Positions 58,391 to 64,000 of a DNA stretch of 64,000 nt are shown piece by piece. A model generated the notes under the pieces. It saw only the letters and a program-made list of their open reading frames with translations. It made no database searches and had not been told where the DNA came from. Position numbers and translations under genes: made by a program. Position 1 is the first letter of the stretch. The number at the start of each line of letters is the position of its first letter. The stretch comes from J054 sp965223095 (lineage in GTDB: Bacteria; Pseudomonadota; Gammaproteobacteria; Steroidobacterales; GCA-2729495), in assembly GCA_965223095.1 (NCBI GenBank), contig OZ244979.1, positions 2,294,001 through 2,358,000 of the forward strand, written 5' to 3'.

Positions 58391-59650
58391 GTGACAGTCC
58401 AGACTATGCATCCTCGAGTTCTGCTAATTGCTTACCATTTTCCGCCGGCCGGCGGCAGCGGTGTTCGCCGTACGTTCGCCTATGCCCGCTACCTGCGGGA
58501 TCATGGTTGGGAGCCGCTCATTCTGACCGGTAGCCATAAGACCGAAGCGGTGTCTACCAAGAACCTCAATGAAATGTTGGACGGCGTGCAAGTCTACCGC
58601 TCGGCTTCGCCGTACTTACCATCGGCGCTGTCTATCAAAGGACGCTATCCAGATTTTCTGGCCTGGCCTGAGGGGCGGCTGCCATGGTGGTTCACTGGCG
58701 TGCCCAGGGCGCTGTCAATTGTTCGACAGCACAAGCCCGCGGTTGTTTGGTGTACCTATCCGATACCTACGGCTTTGTTGATTGGCTTGACTGTACGTCG
58801 TCTGACGGGATTACCGCTAGTCGCCGATCTTCGCGATGCGATGACGGATGATAAATTTCCCTTGGAGCCCCGGCGTCGGCAGATCTACCGGTGGATTGAG
58901 AAGCGCGTGTGTCGTGGGGCAGACCGTGTCGTATTTACCACGGACGGCACGCGCGACATGTACCGTCAGCGGTTTCCAGGAATCCCTGATGACAACTGGC
59001 GGGTGCTACCGAATGGATACGACGAGGATCTCTTCGACGGGGCACCAAAGCCTTCTCGGTCGCGTGGCAAGAAAAAGGTTTTGCTACATTCGGGGTTGAT
59101 TTATCCGAGTGAGCGAGACCCATCGCATTTCTTTGCGGCGGTTAAGCGCTTGCTGGATGAGGGCAAAGTATCGGCTGATCGACTAGAGATCCGATTGCGA
59201 TCTCCCGGTCAGGCCGACATGTTTCAAGGTATGAGCGAGAGTTTAGGGATAGAGCAGATTATTCGTATCGAGCCACCGATAGATTATCGAGAGGCCCTAG
59301 CGGAAATGTTGACGGTGGATGGTTTGCTGGTTTTGCAGGGCGCATCGTGCAATCACCAAATTCCCGCTAAGGTTTACGAATACTTTCGCGCGGGAACGCC
59401 GATCCTTGGACTGACCGATCCTGCCGGCGACACGGGTCGACTAATGAGCGAGTTCGGTGTTCGCCGAATCGCGAACTTGGACAATCCGGAGGACATTGCC
59501 GAGGCATTATTGGGATTTCTGGCGGATATCGATGGGCAGCTACATCGGTCGCCGCCAAGCGAAGCGCTACAAGCTTATTCACGTCGCACCCAGGCAGGAG
59601 ACCTTGCTAAGTTGCTAGCGGAAGTTTCGGCTCCAAAAATGGAAGTCTAG
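58391..59650 (+). CDS. GT4-type glycosyltransferase
   Basis: The 419-residue GT-B protein has RVLLIAYHFPPAGGSGVRR at the N-terminus, typical of WbuB-like and related GT4 enzymes, and VYEYFRAGTPILGLTDP in the C-terminal domain. The frame starts at GTG 58391. An ATG at 58406 begins MHPRVLLIAYHFPP and is equally likely. It is divergent from the ATP-grasp gene at 58284. The sugar substrate is unknown. Confidence 0.85.
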   Translation: MTVQTMHPRVLLIAYHFPPAGGSGVRRTFAYARYLRDHGWEPLILTGSHKTEAVSTKNLNEMLDGVQVYRSASPYLPSALSIKGRYPDFLAWPEGRLPWWFTGVPRALSIVRQHKPAVVWCTYPIPTALLIGLTVRRLTGLPLVADLRDAMTDDKFPLEPRRRQIYRWIEKRVCRGADRVVFTTDGTRDMYRQRFPGIPDDNWRVLPNGYDEDLFDGAPKPSRSRGKKKVLLHSGLIYPSERDPSHFFAAVKRLLDEGKVSADRLEIRLRSPGQADMFQGMSESLGIEQIIRIEPPIDYREALAEMLTVDGLLVLQGASCNHQIPAKVYEYFRAGTPILGLTDPAGDTGRLMSEFGVRRIANLDNPEDIAEALLGFLADIDGQLHRSPPSEALQAYSRRTQAGDLAKLLAEVSAPKMEV

Positions 59651-59801
59651 TTCGCTGCTAAATGGCTGCCGGCTTCGCGTCGAAAGCTTGTGCTCTGAGT
59701 TCGATCTTCGCGCTTATGGGCGGCTTATGCGCGGCGGTAACCGCGGCTAGTTTACTGCTTGTCGATTCATGCGCTCGTGAACCGATGGAGTAGATGATGA
59801 C

Positions 59802-59829
59802 GCCCGCGCAACTGACTCATTGCGCGGGC
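59802..59829. repeat. perfect 10-bp stem hairpin between convergent genes
   Basis: GCCCGCGCAA and TTGCGCGGGC enclose an 8-base loop, between the plus-strand glycosyltransferase and the minus-strand secreted protein gene. Neither strand has a U-run, so it is not a canonical intrinsic terminator, but it could block 3' exonucleases from both sides. Confidence 0.7.
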
Positions 59830-59856
59830 GCCCAGGCTTGCGTTAAGAAAACCTGG

Positions 59857-61158
59857 CTACTGTTCTATACGGAACTGTGAGGGCGGCTCCGGCGGTACGT
59901 TATCCGTGCCACCGCCACCACCACCACCGGTGCCTCCGCCACCACCCGCTGGCAGATTGAGATTGGCCGGTATGTGTTGTGGCTTTGTACTGAGAATTAG
60001 TTCGTCGTACCAGCGGTATTCATTGCCTGAGTTTGATGCAAAGTCTTTGCCGGTTTGATAAACCGTTAGCATTAAGTTTTGTAGACTTTTTCCACTTTGG
60101 TTAATATTCCAGGGCCAGCGAAAATCTTTGAATTGCTTCAAGGTATCCGTGCCGCCGAAAGATACCCAGGCGCGAGTGTGAGAGCAGTCCGCATCAGACC
60201 ATTGGTCGCAATCTGCGATGCTTCTACGCTTGCCAATATCGACTTCAATGTATATCCACCACCACTTGTCAGCGTGTCCAGTGGCGTTGGGCTCCAGTGC
60301 GCTGTAACGAGACGTGGAGGTGTAATTTGAAGCATATTTATAGCCGTTGGGCGGGCCCGTCGGCGATTGCTTAGACCAGTACGACGAATTATTCGAGGAC
60401 GTATCCAGTGGTGGCCCAAAGGGCGGGTAGTCAAAAGTATTCGCACATGCGTTGCAAGGTGCGTTGACGAAACCATAACGCATTAGGTTAGATGCGCAAT
60501 TCGTATAGGTATTTAGTACTCGAGTACTTTTACTAACCGTCAGCGTGTGTTCCATGTCAGAACAGGAACCGCCGTCACGCCAAAGAATGTGTAATTTCAG
60601 TGATTCGCCGCCGGTTGCATTCCAATTGTAGTTGTTCATCGCCGCATTTTGTCTCACGCGGTAAGATATGGTGAGTTTTTCACCTTCACCAATCGTGGTT
60701 GGCCAGCGCTTACAATGGGAAGCATTTGCCGTGCCAGGCGCGCCGTCGGTGCAATTAGTCGCGGCGCTGCCGTAGTACCATGAGCCACCGTGGTCCGCCC
60801 GCGTTACGTCATTTGCTGTTAGACGCAACGAGCCGCCACCTGACGCCGCCATCCCGGGGTCGTGTGCGGCGTAGCAGTAGCCATTGACACAATTGTTGGG
60901 TACGGATTTTGGCCCATCGACCTCATGCACTCTAAAGTCGCCTGTGCGCACTTGAAAGCCATCATGGGTTTCAAACCAGGTGTCGAATCCATTTGAAAAG
61001 AATACGCCCGAGGCGTTTCTGCGGTTTTCGAAATCTTGGGTCGGATTTGCGCCGGAGTTTACCGCTGGCAGCGGGTTGGCCACCGCCAGCGAGCCTGTAG
61101 CCACGCAGATAAATAATAGCACTGCGTAGGCGCAGCTAGATGTGGTTTTCCATTTCAT
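59857..61158 (-). CDS. secreted jelly-roll-like protein, polysaccharide lyase or lectin candidate
   Basis: The 433-residue protein (ATG 61158, with GAGGAA upstream) has a signal peptide (CAYAVLLFICVATGSLAVA). The body is rich in aromatic residues, Asn, Ser and Cys, with paired cysteines (PNNCVNGYCYAAH, CNACAN). Near its end it has EYRWYDELILSTKP, similar to the last strand of concanavalin-like polysaccharide lyases and glucanases. A Gly-rich linker follows, then DNVPPEPPSQFRIEQ, which looks like the opening of an FN3 domain but stops there. I cannot identify a catalytic site by eye. It is the second gene after the c-di-GMP riboswitch, with 65 bases between it and the lipoprotein gene. Confidence 0.7.
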   Translation of the reverse strand: MKWKTTSSCAYAVLLFICVATGSLAVANPLPAVNSGANPTQDFENRRNASGVFFSNGFDTWFETHDGFQVRTGDFRVHEVDGPKSVPNNCVNGYCYAAHDPGMAASGGGSLRLTANDVTRADHGGSWYYGSAATNCTDGAPGTANASHCKRWPTTIGEGEKLTISYRVRQNAAMNNYNWNATGGESLKLHILWRDGGSCSDMEHTLTVSKSTRVLNTYTNCASNLMRYGFVNAPCNACANTFDYPPFGPPLDTSSNNSSYWSKQSPTGPPNGYKYASNYTSTSRYSALEPNATGHADKWWWIYIEVDIGKRRSIADCDQWSDADCSHTRAWVSFGGTDTLKQFKDFRWPWNINQSGKSLQNLMLTVYQTGKDFASNSGNEYRWYDELILSTKPQHIPANLNLPAGGGGGTGGGGGGGTDNVPPEPPSQFRIEQ

Positions 61159-61223
61159 GGTGATAGTTCCTCGCGAATCCCTTCGCAACCGTTCGATATT
61201 AGAGGTGGTGTGCGCCACGTAAG

Positions 61224-61916
61224 TTACCCGATCCGCACTCCGGCCTCGGGAGATAGATCGCTCTCGTTGCCGTTCTTGTCGTAAGCAGAAATGGCAAAAT
61301 AGTATTTTCCAGCCGCCAGATTCTCGATTACATAACGCGTTACACCCTCATTTCGGACGGTTATCGAGTTGGAGTAGTTGCGACCGGGTTGAGTTCCGTA
61401 ATAAATCGTGTAGCCATCCAAGTCGAGTAAGGGTGTGCCATCAGCATCGTTGGTGGGTGGCCGCCAGCTTAAGGTCACGGAAAACTGGCCGCTTTGTTCA
61501 ACGACAATGCCAAAGCTGGGTAGGGCGACGGTATTTTTTCCGTCCGAGACGCTAACCACGATACCGGTGTACTTTCCGGTATCGCCGATACCGGGCTTAC
61601 CGGTAATAGCACCAGTGGATTTATCGAATTTTGCCCAGCTTGGCAGGTTCTTTACTGAGAACGTCAGCCGATCGTTATCCTTATCCCTCGCGGTAGGATT
61701 GAATCGGTAGCTATTGCCTACGGCGACGGATAGCGCCGGCGCCCCTGAAATCGTGGGTTTGGTGCTGGTGGCCGCCGCCGGTGTATTGGTCGTGGCAGCT
61801 TGATTATTTACGACAGACGCTGCTGGCGAGCTGCCCCCCGTTAGGCATCCGCTGACGCTGATTGCAATGCAAAACAATAGCGTCGCCAGCCGAAGCTTAT
61901 TTGAATGATGAGCCAT
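61224..61916 (-). CDS. lipoprotein with putative Ig-like and FN3 domains
   Basis: The 230-residue protein has a lipoprotein signal ending VSGC, with lipidated Cys24, then a Ser/Thr/Ala-rich linker. Residues about 55-145 match the putative Ig (cadherin-like) domain, with PSWAKFDKSTGAITGKP as its signature. Residues about 147-228 match fibronectin type III (TLSWRPPTNDADG to YYFAISAYDKNGNESDLSP). Such domains bind carbohydrate or other surface proteins. It follows a c-di-GMP riboswitch leader directly, so its level is probably tied to the biofilm state. Confidence 0.8.
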   Translation of the reverse strand: MAHHSNKLRLATLLFCIAISVSGCLTGGSSPAASVVNNQAATTNTPAAATSTKPTISGAPALSVAVGNSYRFNPTARDKDNDRLTFSVKNLPSWAKFDKSTGAITGKPGIGDTGKYTGIVVSVSDGKNTVALPSFGIVVEQSGQFSVTLSWRPPTNDADGTPLLDLDGYTIYYGTQPGRNYSNSITVRNEGVTRYVIENLAAGKYYFAISAYDKNGNESDLSPEAGVRIG

Positions 61917-61985
61917 GGAATCGTCGTACCTCGAGCGCTCTTTAAGTCGTTATTTGAAGCGAAGAGGGGACACAGGCCAGCCAGC

Positions 61986-62005
61986 GAGATTCAGCGTGGA
62001 ATCTC
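61986..62005 (-). other. hairpin in the riboswitch expression platform
   Basis: GAGATTC and GAATCTC form a perfect 7-bp stem with a 6-base loop, between the aptamer and the lipoprotein gene. It has no U-run, so control may be by translation or Rho access instead of intrinsic termination. Confidence 0.45.
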
Positions 62006-62059
62006 ACGAAATTGCGAAATACGGTGGTGCCATCCAGGGCAGCTACATGCTGCGACCCA

Positions 62060-62160
62060 GAGAATTTCGGCAACCCCGCTATCATAGGACTTCTCCTTTA
62101 GACCGGTGGCTTTGCGTCCCACCCTTTCGGATGGTTTGCCTTTGTACGGAGGACATTCTC
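62060..62160 (-). ncRNA. cyclic di-GMP-I (GEMM-I) riboswitch
   Basis: On the minus strand the conserved aptamer core is complete. It has GGCAAACC, then a CC-GAAA-GG tetraloop hairpin, then GGGACGCAAAGCC, and ACCGGTCTAAA. The second arm has CTATGATAGCGGGGTTGCCG, matching the GGTAGGTAGCGGGGTTACCG arm of the Vibrio Vc2 aptamer. The outer P1 helix pairs GAGAAT with ATTCTC. The leader continues 143 bases to the ATG of the Ig/FN3 lipoprotein. This identifies the ligand class, but ON or OFF behaviour cannot be decided by eye. Confidence 0.95.
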
Positions 62161-62596
62161 CGCCAGCCAAGGGCTGGGCAATGAGGAATGCGTCACAATT
62201 TATCTGTACGAATCGAAAAAGACAGTCCCTAACCGGCGCGTCGATTCGTCAAAACAAGAACCCGCACAAAATGCGGAACGGACGCTATCCCGCTTGGTCC
62301 ACCCGGGCTAGGGTGCGCGCAGCCTAATTTTTTCTTAGGCTTTGTAGATCAATCAGTCACGTGGAAGACCGAATGGAGATTGCAGCCTGCTGGCGGGCCT
62401 CGAAACGCCTTCTTCGCGCATGGCGATGCAGCAAAACACTTGAATAATACGTTAGAAAAGATATATAAATTATTGATTTAAATAATATAATAAATAATCA
62501 ATGTTATTTTGCAGGTTCGTTGGCAGCGTGACCGGATTCAGCTTAATGTCGACGGCTGCGTGTGGCTCCAAAGTAATTGTGGCTGGTTTCTAGGCG
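62161..62596. other. non-coding region upstream of the riboswitch
   Basis: No gene was supported in these 436 bases. It presumably contains the promoter of the riboswitch transcript; I could not place its hexamers with confidence. A CCAGCC/GGCTGG hairpin lies at 62163-62177, just before the aptamer. An AT-rich tract at about 62440-62510 contains the inverted repeat ATTGATT/AATCAAT (62472-62502). Confidence 0.5.
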
Positions 62597-63829
62597 TTAT
62601 GGCGCTAAGCTTGTCCGCAAGAACGCCACCGCGGGTTCCACGAAGTACTCGTGTTTTCCCGCCTCAACACGGACTGACAGTGCATCCGCGGCACCTAAAC
62701 TTCCCCAGATCGTGGTCAGCGCTTGTTCGAACCGCCGATCGGAAAATCCTTGGGATGAACCCCGGACGGCTAGGGTTGGCCGCGGAGCGAGCAGGCCAAA
62801 TATTGCTTCCTGTGGGTAAAGCGTTCCGCTGCCTGGAATGATGTGGCAATAGTGCGCTTGCCGGCTCGTGGCCCCGTAAGCACGAAAGTTGCCCACCGCA
62901 CCGCCGTAGGATTGAACGACGATGGCTCGTATTCGCTCGTCTAGCCCAGCGTAGGCGACGGCAAGTTCACCGCCTAGGGATACCCCGGTGATACCCAGCC
63001 GCTGGGTATCGACCTCTGGTCGCGTGGCCAAAAAATCTATAGCGACCCGTAAGTCTTCAACGATCAGGGCTTTATAGAATTGACCGGCTAGGATTGAATT
63101 GTAAGCAACCTGCCGGTGTTCAGGATGTTCCGGTGGTCCTAGACGGCCGAAGCCGCGCAGTTCAACCGCTAAGGTGGCAAAGCCCGCCTGCGCTAAGCGC
63201 AAGGCCGCGCTGTTGTGGTAGCTTTCTTGCTGGTCAGAGAGTTGGTCAAGACCTGACTCGCCCGCCTTCACATGTCCCGGAATTACTAGCACGCCGGCTA
63301 TGGGCTCGGATGAACCAGGCAGGTGCAGGATAACCGGAATGTCGGTGCCCTTGCCCTTTAGTCGGTATTCAACGCGTCGTATGCCGCCCAGATCTTCTTG
63401 GCTTACCAATACAGATTGTGTGGGCGTGCTGCCAGCATCCGCGGGGAGGGGTGGGAATTGGAAGAGCTGGCCCATGGTCTGTCGAAACTCCCGTTGCCAG
63501 TTTAGCCAGTCCTCCCGGCGCGTTGACTTGGGTAAGCTGATCCGGGGCGTTTGCTGAGCTAGTTGCTGGATCAGTGCCGGGTCGTTCTGCGGGCTGGCTG
63601 CATAGGTTGGCCATTTGATGGTGAGATCCTTTGCGAACCATTGTCCTGGATCTAACCGTGGGTAGAGTAGCCCGCCCAAGACCAAAGTAAGCCCAGCGGC
63701 CAGTAGCCCGCCTGCCAGCAAAGACAGCCTCCGCCGTGGACTGCCGTGGTAAGGGCCACGCTCGAGACTTTGTACCGTGAGAAAGGCCCAGGCAATGCAG
63801 GTGAGGATGAGGACAACTATTAGCAGCAT
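62597..63829 (-). CDS. membrane-anchored alpha/beta hydrolase (acetyl esterase/dienelactone hydrolase-like)
   Basis: The 410-residue protein (ATG 63829) starts with two hydrophobic spans (LLIVVLILTCIAWAFLTV and LLAGGLLAAGLTLVLGGLL), so the catalytic domain should face the periplasm or cytoplasm at the membrane. The nucleophile elbow is ITGVSLGGELA (G-x-S-x-G-G). An oxyanion HLPGSSEP-VLVIPGH region and a C-terminal KHEYF histidine complete the usual triad layout. It resembles acetyl-xylan-esterase-like and dienelactone-hydrolase-like families. The substrate is unknown; near a glycan locus, O-deacetylation is a possible role. A longer frame reaching 63958 lacks support. Confidence 0.78.
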   Translation of the reverse strand: MLLIVVLILTCIAWAFLTVQSLERGPYHGSPRRRLSLLAGGLLAAGLTLVLGGLLYPRLDPGQWFAKDLTIKWPTYAASPQNDPALIQQLAQQTPRISLPKSTRREDWLNWQREFRQTMGQLFQFPPLPADAGSTPTQSVLVSQEDLGGIRRVEYRLKGKGTDIPVILHLPGSSEPIAGVLVIPGHVKAGESGLDQLSDQQESYHNSAALRLAQAGFATLAVELRGFGRLGPPEHPEHRQVAYNSILAGQFYKALIVEDLRVAIDFLATRPEVDTQRLGITGVSLGGELAVAYAGLDERIRAIVVQSYGGAVGNFRAYGATSRQAHYCHIIPGSGTLYPQEAIFGLLAPRPTLAVRGSSQGFSDRRFEQALTTIWGSLGAADALSVRVEAGKHEYFVEPAVAFLRTSLAP

Positions 63830-64000
63830 GGTGTTCGTGGCACAGAATTCCGGACCGTAATAATAGCTTGCGACCCGGTGGCCGCCTATTTTGACGGCGA
63901 AATTGCTACGCAATCGGCGGCCTTCGCAGGCGATTAATGTATGCTGCGTGCCGAGCAATTCGGCTCGATGAAGGCCTCTGGATCCATCATGTTTCTCGTT

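Noticed and set aside
59662..59793. 43-residue hydrophobic frame after the last glycosyltransferase gene
   Set aside because: It has one possible membrane span but no ribosome-binding site and no recognised homology. Chance cannot be excluded.
63968..64000. Possible start of a plus-strand gene at the right edge
   Set aside because: Only 11 codons are visible after the ATG at 63968. They are insufficient to call a gene.
1..64000. CRISPR arrays, insertion sequences, prophage or integrase genes
   Set aside because: I searched by eye for repeat-spacer patterns, transposase motifs and attachment-site duplications and saw none.

Overview
The window reads as one continuous chromosome segment of a gammaproteobacterium. 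The evidence is the gene order: psd/epmA; prmB-aroC-asd-fimV-truA-accD-folC-dedD-cvpA-purF; folD, a tRNA cluster, tig-clpP-clpX-lon-hupB-tRNAs-ppiD; a methyltransferase with rnhA and dnaQ; then nhaB. These arrays are familiar from Pseudomonas-like and related Gammaproteobacteria. Several proteins (FimV, NhaB, LpxH, Psd, DedD) are typical of the class. I cannot name a genus from the sequence alone.

Region 1 (1-32.5 kb) is core housekeeping. It holds phospholipid synthesis (psd, fabI, accD), EF-P modification (partial epmA), shikimate and aspartate pathway enzymes, folate and purine genes, seven tRNAs, the Clp/Lon protease block, HU, and replication and repair genes. Its one unusual gene is a Ser/Thr protein kinase with a degenerate receiver-like N-terminus directly after purF.

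Region 2 (32.6-40.8 kb) is a co-directional sugar-nucleotide supply operon: a UDP-HexNAc 6-dehydrogenase (TviB type), a UDP-uronate epimerase, Pgi, UDP-glucose dehydrogenase, ManC and ManB. Together these would provide uronic acids and GDP-mannose.

Region 3 (40.8-49.3 kb, minus strand) is an exopolysaccharide assembly operon of the exosortase-A (XrtA/EpsH) associated type: export lipoprotein, Wzz-like chain-length protein, tyrosine autokinase, outer-membrane beta-barrel, NodB deacetylase, FemAB-like protein and an asparagine-synthase-like amidotransferase. The exosortase, the ExeA-like ATPase, the priming transferase, the flippase and the polymerase are not in the window.

Region 4 (49.6-59.7 kb) is an accessory glycan-decoration region with changing strand: three glycosyltransferases, a second asparagine-synthase-like protein lacking the catalytic N-terminal cysteine, two different ATP-grasp proteins, a PAPS-type sulfotransferase and a second NodB deacetylase. 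The simplest reading is that a uronic-acid-containing polysaccharide is amidated or ligated at carboxyl groups, deacetylated and possibly sulfated.

Region 5 (59.8-64 kb) encodes a secreted jelly-roll-like protein and an Ig/FN3 lipoprotein in a two-gene minus-strand operon. Its leader contains a clear cyclic di-GMP-I (GEMM) riboswitch at 62060-62160. A membrane-anchored alpha/beta hydrolase lies further upstream. This links c-di-GMP, the usual biofilm signal, to secreted proteins encoded beside an exopolysaccharide locus, and it is the most interesting feature of the window.
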